The notes under the pieces: model-generated
The model's input: the letters and a program-made list of their open reading frames with translations, nothing else
What the model was told of the DNA's origin: nothing
The model's database searches: none
Shown: piece after piece, positions 1-45,800 of the stretch
Position numbering within the stretch: the stretch's first letter is position 1
How the letters are laid out: each line of letters opens with the position of its first letter
Made by a program: the position numbers and the translations under genes
Assembly (NCBI GenBank): GCA_009760855.2
Contig: WPIO01000025.1
Coordinates: 2,157,501 to 2,219,500 of the forward strand
Length of the DNA: 62,000 bases
From: Cristatella mucedo
Taxonomy: Eukaryota; Bryozoa; Phylactolaemata; Cristatellidae
Direction of reading: 5' to 3'

Positions 1-3000
1 AGTGTCACGGTATCTTACCTGGTGATCTCTCCTTGTCATTGCCTTTGTGCCCGTTTGTTGGCGTGGCCACATACACCAGTGAACGAGACATGCGCTCTTT
101 CAGCTTCGCCAGCTCGAGCTCCCTTTTCTTCAGTTCGTGCTGATACTGCACGTCGCGAGCAGACGCCGAAGAACCGAGCCGCTTCACCTGGAGCCGGGCC
201 ACCATGGCTAGACTGCATGCTGCTGCTGCCAGCACATGCCACTGCCGGGTCACTCGCTGCTGTACCACCACGTACCTCGTCCGACTCGGATTTCACCTTG
301 CTTTGCAGCAGCTCCATCTGCACGGCTTGCTGACGCTTAGTTTCTTGCAGCTGCGCGAGTTCCAGCAGCAACCTCTGCGATTTCTCTTTCTGACGCACGA
401 CATGAGCACGGGACAGCTCCAGCTCGCACTCGCAGCTGTGAAGCCTGCAGAGCAGAACCGGATCAGCACACTGCTGCCACCAGACACACTCAGCCACTCA
501 CTCTGTCTGTCTCCCTCTCTGTCTTTCTCTGTCTGTCAGTTTGTCTGTGTGTCTGTTTCTCTCTCTCCCTCTCTGTCTCTCTTTCTCTCTCAGCCACTCT
601 CATTGTAGCAGAGGCCTCCGAAACAAAACAACTACATTGCGAGGTAGAAGAAGACAGCTTCTCGGAAGATTGTAGACCAATGCCACTACTTTAACAAGCA
701 TGTGAAGCTCGCCATGCCCTCTCCCTAAACGGCCAGTGCCGTGAACTAGCTGGAGACAAGCATGGCGTCCGTGGCTAGCCTATGCCTACCTGTTCTCCAG
801 CTCATGCCTGGCCTCAGCAGCTCGCCGCACGCGTTGCAGCAGCACAAAGGCAGCATTCAGGAGGCAGCACATGTCACCCTGTTGCTGCCGCAAAGACAGC
901 AGCCGAGGTGTGCCTATGGACGCCATCTCCTGCAATGAAACATGCAGGTTCGTGCACCGAAGTGACTCCGAAACGGAAACGCATGGCCTGTGTGCGGCCC
1001 GAGTACGTAAGTATGCGAATTTTTTTTCTAGAGTCGTTAATAAGCATGTTGTTATGCTCATCAGTGGGTGCACAGCTGGCAGCATTACAGAATGCCAAGC
1101 AAAAAGCTTTGACTGGCAAAGCAGTTTATTATTATAGAAATTGTACATTCGCAATTGAGAATAGGCTAACCTAGTTCTGGCAACGAAACACGTCATACCT
1201 CTATCAGCAGAACAGGGCTACCCAAGTTTGCATCACAAGTGGGGTATTAAGTAGCATAATTTAGACCCCCACAAAATGAGGGTTACACTACATAGTGCAG
1301 CTAATTTAAAAATGAGACATATTACCACCGGTTATTACGGATGGCCTGTCTCTGACTGAAGCTGCAGGAGCAAGCTGCTCCAGATCTGAAGCATGATCTA
1401 CAGAGCATTCAGCAGCTATGCAGCAATCAACAGTTGCCTGCTGCACGACCAATGAAGCTAGGGATAGCAAGAGAAGCTGCATAACATTTACTGTGCAGAG
1501 GGCTAGGTCATTGGCAGCCTTCTCACAGGCTGTGCAGCTATCTACATTGCCAAAATAAGGGCCTGCTTAGACAAGAGTATGGAAGCTCAACGGTCACGAC
1601 ATTGTATTTACATCGCTTTAATTCTCTGAATTCAGTACTTCTATCCTAGGCCCTTAATCGTCTGCGACTGGCGCACTATTCCACAGTTCGCCTGGTCTGC
1701 TTCCAACGGCAAGGCTGCCTCATTCCACCACTTCCTTCTGAGCTCCACGGGCTCCTTATCAAGCATCGAATCGACTTCAAGAATCTCTCTCTGGCTCACA
1801 GGCCACTTAACTCGCTTGCACCAGCCTACGTACCCGACCTCCTTGCTGCTGCCGGTGTGCTCTCGAACCATTCACTCCCACTTGTCTCACCCTTTCTAGC
1901 ACTAAATTGAAATCTTTTGGTTATCGGCACTTCAGTTCTTAGGCATTGAAAGTTGAAATCGCTTCTGGCTTCGGTCAACACCTTCATTGACTTTTTATCA
2001 TTCAAGCCTCAGCTATAGACTTATTTGTTCTGCTAGGCTATCCGTACCCCCCCCCCAGTTAACCTCATTTATTTGTTAATGTGTGCTTTGGCACACTAGG
2101 TAAGGTGGTTGCTCTCACGACCTCGGTCCCGAGGCCGTGGGTTCGATTCCTGCGGTGGGCGATTCCTTATCGCCACTGCAAGCGGTGGTGATAGCCGTAA
2201 AGGCTCTTCTGTCGGAATACAAAAAAGGCTGTTTAATCAGCTAGGATTGTTTTGCCTGCTTACTGGTGTGTGAATCGGTGCATGCTATGAGCCAGGGGTC
2301 ATACTAAGCACTGGTCCTGAGCCACAATGGATTTAATTCTCTAAAGGCACTAGACCGATTTATTATTATTCTTATTTTTATATCGCAGAGAGTTGTACAT
2401 GTACTTCGATCGGTCCCGGCACTCCAGCATCTCAATCTCTGCCAGTCCCCATCGCATCGTGTATTGCAGACGGTTTTTAGAAAACTATATCACAGTTTTA
2501 GTTGTGCTTCGATCCGTCCCGGCATCCTAGCATCTCAAACTCTCTCAGTCCTATTGCACCGTGTGTTGCAGACGCAGATTTTTAGAAAATTTTGCCATCG
2601 CAAACCACTGAGATGTCGGGAGTCTGTGGATTTATGAGTGCCTGGCAATTAGTACGAATATGGGTCGGTGAAACGATGCGATAGCATAAAAGATTAGAAA
2701 ATTATATAATATTAATTCAAAAATAATAGCAAAGCATTTGCCTAGCACCCCAGATAACCAAGTCTTTATAAATATCTACCAATGCTGGAAAGGAAGCAGG
2801 TCGATTGGTTAGTGATAGCATGCACAATTTCGGCACGCACAAGCGTTCAGAGGCAACTCAACGTGGACGGAGAGAACTCTATGAAGAACTAAAAGAGTGT
2901 TTTAGCGTACTTTTAGTTAACATGAAGGCGGGAGTTGTCGTGACGTCAGTCAGTAGTCAGTTCCAGGCTGTGGAAGGGTCATTAGAACTAAAGGAACAGT

Positions 3001-3300
3001 CACCAAAGTACTTGAGGTTGGTTAGAGGCCCAGAGAAACCACCAGTCAGCTTAAACCCGTGCGCTCATCATCGAGGCCGCGCGGCGCTTGTCGCACGGCC
3101 TCGTTAGTTATTCGGAATAGCGGAGGGCGCCCGCAACGTACCTCGGCTAGGTACAGCATGCATTCTTCGAAATTCGTCCCGTCACAAAACGCGGAGTCGG
3201 TTTCATGGCGGTCAGCATATTTCGTGGAAAACGTCTGAGCTGCTTCGACCAAATGTGGACGATTCGCGTCAACGCGACCGCTTTCCGAGCGAAGGTCCAT
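1..3300 (-). CDS. SSX2IP: SSX2IP/ADIP homologue, 5' part (four coding exons, continues left of window)
   Basis: Coiled-coil protein of the SSX2IP/ADIP (Msd1) family. In animals these proteins sit at centrosomes and centriolar satellites, help anchor microtubules, and were also described as afadin/alpha-actinin binders at junctions. Coding exons, in transcript order, are 3300-3142, 929-790, 444-276 and 187-19. Phases agree at every join (0, then 2+1, then 0). The spliced reading contains the family's start-of-domain block: an AFC motif followed by YLAE-EMASIGTPRL, which corresponds to AFC...YLDQEL..FGFPSL in vertebrates. A leucine-rich stretch and a heptad coiled coil ending in ELAKLKERM follow. 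About 212 codons are visible; vertebrate proteins are about 600 residues, so the C-terminal two thirds are missing from the window. Start: ATG at 3300 with G at -3 and +4 and an in-frame stop upstream. Confidence 0.88.
19..187 (-). CDS. SSX2IP: SSX2IP coding exon 4
   Basis: Acceptor ctccag|GTGAAG. The exon reads VKRLGSSASARDVQYQHELK and then KRELELAKLKERM, matching the ASRATQYNHDMKRKE..YNKLKERL block of SSX2IP. The preferred donor is CAG|GTAAGA at 19/18, close to the consensus, giving a 169-bp exon that ends in phase 1. A second possible donor, ACTG|GTGTAT at 77/76, would give a 111-bp phase-0 exon. I cannot choose finally without the next exon. Confidence 0.78.
276..444 (-). CDS. SSX2IP: SSX2IP coding exon 3
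   Basis: 169 bp between acceptor ctgcag|G and donor GACGAG|GTACGT. It completes the split Arg codon and encodes a charged heptad coiled coil (LHSCECELELSRAHVV..., ending QSKVKSESDE). This matches the SLK..LE.SRRE...L.KNEKDE part of the family. Confidence 0.86.
445..789 (-). other. SSX2IP intron 2, with CT-rich microsatellite
   Basis: Non-coding spacer between two well-supported exons. Positions 500-598 are an imperfect CT/GT-rich tract (ctctctgtctgtctc type), on the minus strand a GA-rich run. No element or gene was recognised in the rest. Confidence 0.75.
790..929 (-). CDS. SSX2IP: SSX2IP coding exon 2
   Basis: 140 bp between acceptor ttgcag|GAG and donor AACAG|GTAGGC. It encodes EMASIGTPRLLSL and a helix with LLNAAFVLLQRVRR. 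These align with the QELTTFGFPSL and LN.MNELL.LQR segments of vertebrate SSX2IP. It starts in phase 0 and ends with two bases of a split Arg codon. Confidence 0.87.
1650..1930 (+). mobile_element. LINE-A (L2-like) fragment, heavily decayed
   Basis: With frame changes, the plus strand resembles the LINE-A region encoding 'ITPLL.DLHWLPVKQRIDFKVLSL...SLHSLAPAYL': clear pieces are cgaatcgacttcaag and gcttgcaccagcctacgta. It is 5'-truncated with no intact frame, and antisense to SSX2IP. Confidence 0.6.
2096..2258 (+). mobile_element. SINE-A copy (tRNA-derived)
   Basis: Has a tRNA-like A box (taggtaaggtgg) and a perfect B box (ggttcgattcc). A family-specific body (tatcgccactgcaagcggtg, then gatagccgtaaaggctc) and end (aggctg..aatcagctagga) follow. 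Nearly the same sequence occurs at 48298-48455, and diverged copies lie at 11271-11405 and 43728-43862. Confidence 0.85.
2404..2589. repeat. Two-copy tandem duplication, 103-bp period
   Basis: 2404-2486 (cttcgatcggtcccggcact...) and 2507-2589 (cttcgatccgtcccggcatc...) are diverged copies. Both include 'agcatctcaa', 'tgttgcagacg/tattgcagacg' and a final 'tttttagaaaa'. Confidence 0.8.
3142..3300 (-). CDS. SSX2IP: SSX2IP coding exon 1 (start codon)
   Basis: 53 codons from ATG at 3300 to donor GAG|GTACGT. A TAA lies in frame ten codons upstream of the ATG. The end reads SAFCDGTNFEECMLYLAE, the family's N-terminal signature (AFC..DN.EQS..YLDQ in vertebrates). The preceding 35 residues are not conserved, as in other members. 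The surroundings (about 3050-3300) are CpG-rich, which fits a promoter-proximal exon. Confidence 0.88.
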
Positions 3301-3724
3301 AGCAACCAGCAGACTAACGTCGAGGCCTTACTCTCTCGTTATTGTGAAAACTTATCAGTCTCCTTCTGCAGATTAAAGTAATTTAACAGAGCACGTACTA
3401 TTCTGGATTTAGCGCGCTATCAACGGCCCCAAGTCCGCAGGCCCCGCTGCTTAAATTCGAGCACCGCAAAAAAAGATACGAATGACGCCGCCACTAATGT
3501 AACCTTGACCGTGTTCCTTATCAAACAACCATTGGCTGATGACTTACCCAATAACAAACTTGTAGTATTCCTGGGCCTTCGAGGATGAACTCTACCAGCA
3601 AAGCAGATCGTGATTATCGGAAAAATAGCTAGACTATATGTTAAAAAAAATTCGCTATGCATTAAATAAATGACCACGGTCTTTGAAACTGTCGCATTAA
3701 TAAGTTCTCAGCTTTTCAAGATCA

Positions 3725-4495
3725 TTAGGCTAATAATAATAACAACAATAATTATAATACGTTTGATATATCGCCCTCGAGAAATCAATTTATTTCTAGG
3801 CACTCTAAATTTTTTGCAAAAGAAGTACGACCGAATGTTTAATGGTAGCATGCTCAATGAACAACAAGAATAACACGGTTGAGGGCGACACCTACTGGGT
3901 CACCATGAAAGAACGGTTAGCTGCAGCTTTCCTCGCATCAGCACCCGTAAGCACATATAGAGCGAATCACAGGGACCGACTAAAAGCTGCGATAAATAGA
4001 TACATTTTTATTTTCCTATTTCATGTAGACAAATCAGGAGAAGTGGTAGTAAGTCCAATAGGTAGGCTGGAACCAAAGAGTGAAGGGACTTCAAAGCCAG
4101 CGATAAAACCTTGAAGTCGATTCGTTGCTTTACTGGTAGCCAGTGCAGGTCGGTGAGAAGTGGTGTGATGTGGCAACTGCGACGCTCACGATAGACGAGC
4201 CTAGCTGCGGATTTTTGCACCAGCTGCAATCGCCTGATCGCACATGCTGGTAGGCCAGTAAGCAGTAATTTGCAGAAGTCGAGACGGGATGTCACGAATG
4301 CATGGACCAACTTGGACGTGGTATCCTTATCTAAACAAGCCCGAATTTTAGCAATGTTTATGAAGCTGAGAGTAGGCAGATGTGACTGTGAAGTTGATAT
4401 GGTCGTCTAACGAGAGGTCGCTTTGGAACATGACACCTAGATTTCGAGCTGATTCAATTGGGGATACGCTGGCAGAGTCTGTTACTGAACCGGCA
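3725..4495 (-). mobile_element. LINE-A (L2-like) 3' copy
   Basis: A minus-strand frame at 4310-4008 reads MVHAFVTSRLDFCKLLLTGL, then IRRLQLVQKSAARLVYRERR and HITPLLTDLHWLPVKQRIDF. This is the C-terminal region of L2/CR1-type reverse-transcriptase proteins. It continues (decayed) to the family 3' end at about 3810-3725, with the GCGCC-like hairpin (tagagtgcctaga...gagggcgat) and an ATT-rich tail. The 5' part and reverse-transcriptase core are missing. Confidence 0.85.
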
Positions 4496-5214
4496 GGCTA
4501 GGTAGCCCCACCCCCGGCGGCTCCGGCAGGAGACGTCTGCTCCGGCTAAGGTACCAAAACTTGTTCACATATTCAAAATATAACCGAGTTATGCCGGCCT
4601 CATAAAAAATACAGGCTTCATGTTCGAGAAGCGTCTCTTTGCAGTGCTTCTTGATGTTGGCTATCAGCTATCAGTTTGTTGTGGCCGTGAGGGTATCAAT
4701 GGTGGATGCTGAGTGCAATGCAAGTTGCTATTCGTTGGCACCTTTGTAGCCAATACTTTGAGGCATGTGCCATTGCTATTGTAGTAATCATTGCTTTCAT
4801 TTGAAAAAGCAAAGCCATTATTAATAACCCAGAGGACAGCAAGGTCCATAAAACGATGTCTTGAAATGCCTTATTTTACATTGTCGAGTTCACAAATGTC
4901 ATAACATTGAGGCTAATAGGTCGGAGTTCGTGCAAAATCATATGCATGCTTGTGCTTTCCTGTGCATGTTTGTTGGTGAACTTGCCAGCGGTAGTACGAT
5001 TATTGTGCAAGGTCATGGCTATACAACGTAAACAGAGTCAAGGAGCTTCAGAAAGTGCTCACCAGCTGAATCTGAAACCTTTTTATAGCTCTCTGGAGCA
5101 ACATAAACTTTCCCCCAATCACCTCCACAGCAGTATCGATCTGCTGCACAAGAAACCACATTAAAGTCATGCAACACACTGTTGACGGCAGTCATGAGAC
5201 ATGATGCAATAATG

Positions 5215-5480
5215 AATATGCCAGATACAACTTTTAGCAGGCTTCCCGTCCTACTATTGGAATACGCCTACTATATGCCTGTAACTCACTCCAGACCCAC
5301 AGCACAACATCCCCGACTTGACATTAAAGAAGCTTAAAACCCACCTGTTCCTTACAGCATGTCCAGTCTGTGTGAACTATGCTATGCGTGCTTAGAAGTG
5401 CCAAATGTAAATGATATCACAAGCATATTGAAATGCTTCTTTTCCAGTACATCTAAAATGAAGAGAAGTAGTTCTAGTGC
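5215..5480 (+). mobile_element. LINE-A fragment (decayed)
   Basis: The stretch around 5280-5360 (aactcactcc..., acaacatccccgacttgaca, aagcttaaaacccacctgtt) parallels the LINE-A 3' coding end seen at 31800-31890 (aactccctcc..., aacatcccctgacctgacca, aacctaaaaacacacctatt). There is no intact frame. Confidence 0.55.
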
Positions 5481-6371
5481 ACTATGTAAATGCTTTACTA
5501 TTAATTCAATTAATATGGCATATTGCAAGCCCAAGCCTAGGAATTACTAGCCCTTCCGACTCCTCTATTGTTTTAGCTGGGGTTCAAACGCAGGGTGCTC
5601 AAACTGAAGTATTTGTCGTTTGCAATTCTGCAGCAGAAAGCAGTTCTCCAGCTTGGAAGCCCTCAGCTTAAGACTGCAGCAAGACGCTCGACCGCCAAAT
5701 TGAGAGATACCACATTCGCACTCACGTGCGACTAACTTAAGTTGGGGCTCATCAAGTCCTCCACCAGATTTCAGGCACTGCATTTGTCAATTTACCCAGC
5801 TGTAGCAATTCCTTACAAACCTAGTACAGCAGACAGTTTTCATTATGCTCCACTATGGGGATCTCGGACACAAAATAAATGCAAATAAGGCAAGGCAGTA
5901 AGTTAACATTACCAAAAGGGCTGTTTAATTATTTTGGGTAACGAACAATGTTACAACACTATATTGCCCATGCACGTTTTTATGTTTACGGGCCAGTACA
6001 ATAAATAACCACTGGACTCTGGTGCCAGGCCTCAAGGGGCAGCGAAGTAACAGGCTGCAAAGCAGCTCGGCCTCGAGGACGACGCAATTATCCAGACGAC
6101 GGCCGGCTGTGACTCTAGCAAACGCCAGCATCTGCGCTCTTAGCGCCATCAGCAGCCTGCTGCGAGCAGGCTGCAGGTTTTCGGACATCCACATATCCGT
6201 GCCGTATCCCGTAAGCCAGACATAGACGGTCTATCCGTGGACCGTGCCTGCCCGGTGAGAGGGCCATGTCGTTCTACGCAATGCCATTCGGTGTGAGCCA
6301 ATGGCGCGCAGCTCGAAGAGGAGGAGCGCCAGCGCTCGCTCGCAGGCTCCTGCAGCGACGGGCTCTGCCGC

Positions 6372-42134
<35,763 letters not shown>

Positions 42135-42138
42135 AACA

Positions 42139-42156
42139 TCACCTTCCAATTTGCAT
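42139..42156 (-). promoter_or_regulatory. Possible upstream ORF before the CCDC186 start
   Basis: ATG CAA ATT GGA AGG TGA lies just upstream and ends four bases before the CCDC186 ATG, in another frame. If the transcript includes it, it could modulate initiation. The 5' end of the mRNA is unknown, so this is inference. Confidence 0.4.
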
Positions 42157-42269
42157 TTGCTACCCCTTCAAAGCAAAAATTCCATTTTTAGTATAACATT
42201 GACAGCATAATCAAAACAAAAACAAGCCAACAACACATACACGCACGCGCGTGCATGCAAGAGATGAGT

Positions 42270-42960
42270 CGATAATAATAATAATAATACTGATAATAGA
42301 GATCTGCATAGTGCCCTTAGAGAACCAAATCTTTCAAGGCACTCTACATTTGCTTCAAATGAAGCATGTCCATGAGGTCAGTGATAACAGGCACACCTTC
42401 AGCATGCATTAGCACACGAACGACTAATTTAGGTTCGTTCGAGGCACAGCTAAAGAAGTCAAAGGAGTAAAGTAGAAAGTCAATTAGGCAAGCTGGAGCA
42501 AGAGAATGAAGGGACCTACACGTGAATGACAAAAACTTAAAATCGATAAACTGATTGACAGGGAGCCAGCATAGGTCGGTTAGAAGTGGTGTTATGTGGC
42601 AACTGCATCGTTCGTGACAGACAAATCTGCCTGTAGAGTTTTGCACCGACTGAAAGTGCTTTACTGCACACACAAGAAGACCTGCAAATAGTGAGTTAAA
42701 AGAAATCGAGATGGAATGTCACAATTGCATGGGCCAACTTGGATGTGTTATATATGTTTAAGCAGGCCCAGATTTTTGCAATTTTACGTAGCTGAAAGTA
42801 GGCAAACTTGACGGTGGAGCTGTGGTCGCATAGTGAGAGGTCGCTTTGGAACAACAGGACCCATATTTTGATGCGGATGCTACATGCTGCTAATGCTACA
42901 GGAGCTGACTAAACGAGCCCATTTTGAGAGACAGGCTTTCCAATGTCGGAAAAGGTTTGC
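42270..42960 (-). mobile_element. LINE-A 3' copy (decayed)
   Basis: A minus-strand frame at 42673-42344 carries AVKHFQSVQNSTGRFVCHER, HITPLLTDLCWLPVNQFIDF and SLHSLAPACLIDFLL. The 3' hairpin (aagtgcctt...agggcactat) and AAT/ATT tail lie at 42350-42270. Upstream sequence to about 42960 follows LINE-A with frameshifts. Confidence 0.85.
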
Positions 42961-43394
42961 ACATAACTAGTGTGTTGGATCTATAGCTCATTCGATTTGT
43001 GAAAGAACACTGTCATCCAAGTGTGATTACCAGCAATGCATGCAGCATGGGAGTAGAGAGTTTGTCAAGCTGGAAGGCTGAGGGTGATCAAAACACAGGT
43101 ACATGTGTGCATCACCTGCATAGCCTAACATCATAGCACCAAATAAAGTCGATAAGGCAGCATGTAACCCACCATTCAGTCTCGGTTGATGAGGGCCAAC
43201 CATACAAACACACGGGTATCTAGCAGATTACTAGACTACTATTTACTGCATTTCATAGTCAAAATCAAACGAGAGTAGAAGTACCCCAATCTCCACTAAG
43301 GACGTTACGCTGAATTAATCAGCCGGTTGTGTTGCAGATAGCCGACGAACATACGCTTTTGCAACACCATGCACGACGATGGCCTTGAACAAAT

Positions 43395-43727
43395 ATGAAT
43401 CAACAGCAAGGCATCTACCCCAAACAAAGAGCTGGGTCTCAAGACTCCGTGGCCCTTTTGTTTATTGGGAGACTCTATTTACGATTCTCTCCAGTGGTAA
43501 CTGGCAAGTCCAATCAACTCCAAAAAATCCTTGCAGCACGGCTGCAACTTCTGTGGCTATAAATTTGTGCGGATAATAAGAGGGCTGTCTACGATACCAG
43601 GCACACTAAAGTTATGTGCAGTATGTGAAAATATTTGTTACAGCCTAAAAACAAACATTATGCTGTTGGTGTGTATTGGTTCACTATGGCATCGGCTCAT
43701 CACGATTCTTAATGATGAGCCGTGATG
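43395..43727 (+). repeat. Repeat X, copy 2 (unclassified), interrupted by SINE-A
   Basis: Homologous to 16075-16420 (opposite strand): HGCNFCGYKFVRIIRGLSTI, VCENI and tgtgaaaatatttgt in the same order. The match continues to 'cacgatt' near 43702, just before a short palindrome and the SINE-A copy at 43728. Confidence 0.6.
43693..43722. repeat. 10-bp perfect inverted repeat
   Basis: cggctcatca and tgatgagccg are separated by 10 bases. It could be a chance hairpin or the end of repeat X; it does not look like a terminator. Confidence 0.6.
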
Positions 43728-43862
43728 GCACAAGGTAAGGTGGTTGCTTTTCACGACCTCGGTCCCGGGTTCATTGATTTGAATCTTGAGGTGGGTGATT
43801 CTTTATTACTGCTGCAAGAAGTGGTGATAAACAAAAGAGGCTGTTAAATCAGCCAGTATTTT
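43728..43862 (+). mobile_element. SINE-A copy with internal deletion
   Basis: aaggtaaggtggttgctttt, cacgacctcggtcccggg, then tgcaagaagtggtgataaac and aaaagaggctgttaaatcag, ending in a T run. The agccgtaaaggctcttctgtcg part is deleted. Confidence 0.8.
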
Positions 43863-43889
43863 TTTTTAATGACCTCTCTTGTTAGACCA

Positions 43890-44215
43890 GGCACAGAGGC
43901 CACCGAATGCAAAGTTAGTTACGACCAAAGCTGGAAGATATTTTCAGATCTTCAGTGCAGACTAACTGAAGGCTCGATGACCTATAGATTTCGATTTAGT
44001 ACAAAGGACGGCACGAAGACTATAAGCAGAGAAAGTGGATGTGCCACTGAGACAGAAGGAGGCCAGATAGGTAGGCTGGTGCAGTGAAGCGACCTGTAGA
44101 CGGGGTTAAGGAACTTGAAATCAATTGGAGCTTGAACTGGGGCCAGGAAAGCTCAGACAAAAGTGGTGTGACGTGACAGCTAAACAACTGACTTATATTG
44201 CCCATAGCTGAATTA
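43890..44215 (-). mobile_element. LINE-A fragment (decayed)
   Basis: The minus strand reads HVTPLLSELSWPQFK and then APAYLSGLL (44205-44020), a worn version of the ITPLL..LHWLPVK...APAYL segment. The following sequence resembles the LINE-A 3' coding end. Confidence 0.65.
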
Positions 44216-44744
44216 TCATTTCAATGTTCTAAGTAGCCAAAAATTGGATCATCGCTGTACGGTACAAGTGCGCCACGTTAACAACAATCAAGAGTCTCTT
44301 ATTGCCCACTGAGGTCATTCCAGCATTATATATGAGAAAATGAAGGTGTCACTGATAGCCGATGCAGAATACAAGTCCATACAAAATGCACGTATCTCCC
44401 TAAAACATGACGATTGAGTGGATGCTGTAATATACAATTTCCAGAGTACACCCAGAAGCCTATCCTACTTCCCGTGATCACTCAAGTGTCGAAGGAACAC
44501 GAAAAAATTAGACAATCATACTAAAATAAGAGACTGCCAAGGTACTTACAAGGAAGTGACAGCAAAGAGTGGGCTGAAACAGAAATACAGGAATCGGTAG
44601 CCTGATACCAAAGACCACCTTTCGTATCAGGCTTAAGGAAATGAATTCCACATTAACATAAACCTAAGTAAAAATGAGATTTAAAGACATTTTACCTTTT
44701 GCTGGTATTCTATTCTTGGCGATCATGTATGTTACATAACGAGG

Positions 44745-45800
44745 TAAAGGTATCTTCGTTTGTAACTCCATAAAGCCAGAATATTAAATAATATTACCCG
44801 ATTTGCCTCATCGATATCAGCCTCATTTGTATAGTAGCCACAGAATGTTAATCGTTATCACCATTGCTCGCAGTTGGCAATAAAAGATTGCCAACTGCCG
44901 GATTCGAACACATGATCTCAGTCCTGGAAAACAAGCACTTTACTTCCTGAAGGAAAAACTAGAGTGTGAGTTTTCTATTGCACACTCAAAGCCCAATCGG
45001 CTTTAGTGAAGCATTAGGTAGCTAACTGAGAAGCATAGCTGAGTCAGGAGGGCAGTCAATGAAGTGAGTAGCACAGAAGTAGCAGCCCAGGATGGCTGGA
45101 GAGGATGTGTCACAGTAAGCAACAGGAGAGAAGATTCGTTGCTAAGAATTGTGGAATTGAGCCCCACAGTCTACGACCTGCAGAGCAAAAGCTTCTGCCA
45201 CTAACCATCTTTAAGCCAAGGAGTGAAACAGCTAATTTATAGTAAATAGAGAACCTGAGGGCACGATGCTGAAACGGACATATGAGTTCAGCTAGGTATG
45301 AAGGAGCCAAGCCATAGCAGGACTTGAGGGTCAAGAGTATGCGTTTTGTTCTTTACAGGATGATCAAAACTAGGAGCCAATGCAGCTCCTTTAGCAAAGC
45401 TGACAAAATGGTTGAATCTACGATTTGTTGACTAACCATTCAGCCATAGTCATCACCATCTTGAGAAGCATAGTGGCTTTTTGGTAGCCCAATCAAAATG
45501 AAACTGCAGCATTCTAGCCTAGTCAGAATCAGGGAGGTAGTTAGATTTGTAGCAAGCCATTGATGTAGTCAGTCCTTAATGTTAGACAGGGATCTAACGT
45601 ATTGGGTAGCCGTGGTGCAAGATAGCTAGCTATGGAGCAGTTTTCTTAATGAAGCTTTCATGCATTTAGCGGTTATGAAGACATGACTAAGTCATGAACA
45701 AGTTATGACACCTAAATTTCGAGAGCACGACGACGATCGAGCTACAGCCTCACCAATTACACGAGCGAAGTCTCCTAGTCCAGCCAGGAAAACCTCTCTC
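44745..45800 (-). mobile_element. LINE-B copy, split by a SINE
   Basis: The minus strand has a LINE-B piece for IGEAVARSSSCSRNLGV at about 45770-45690 and LAPSYLAELICPFQHRALRF...RRLWGSIPQFLATN (45334-45110). The terminus appears in two parts: 45010-44965, and 44790-44745 (ttatggagttacaaacgaag then atacctttacc). Sequence between the parts is a SINE-A copy. Confidence 0.82.
44790..44962 (-). mobile_element. SINE-A copy inserted in LINE-B
   Basis: The minus strand reads gaagtaaagtgcttgttttc, gactgagatcatgtgttcga, atccggcagttggcaatctt, then 'gcgagcaatggtgataac' and 'ctatacaaatgaggctgata'. All follow the SINE-A order, and it interrupts the LINE-B terminus. Confidence 0.72.

Larger units (their letters stand above)
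930..3141 (-). other. SSX2IP intron 1 (2.2 kb)
   Basis: Intron between the start-codon exon and exon 2. It holds a decayed LINE-A piece (about 1650-1930), a SINE-A copy (2096-2258) and a local tandem duplication (2404-2589). 930-1640 and 2600-3141 contain no element I recognise. Short open frames here have no family resemblance. Confidence 0.75.
3301..6371. other. Intergenic region between SSX2IP start and CCDC186 stop, including CCDC186 3' UTR
   Basis: No coding exon was found. It contains a LINE-A 3' copy (3725-4495) and a LINE-A fragment (5215-5480). The SSX2IP promoter and 5' UTR should lie just above 3300, and the CCDC186 3' UTR just below 6372. A minus-strand ATTAAA near 5925 could serve as a poly(A) signal, but this is weak. 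4500-5210 and 5480-5900 show nothing recognisable. Confidence 0.6.

Noticed and set aside
2096-2258. tRNA gene
   Set aside because: A and B boxes are present, but there is no cloverleaf with an acceptor stem. The sequence recurs with a non-tRNA tail, so it is a SINE.
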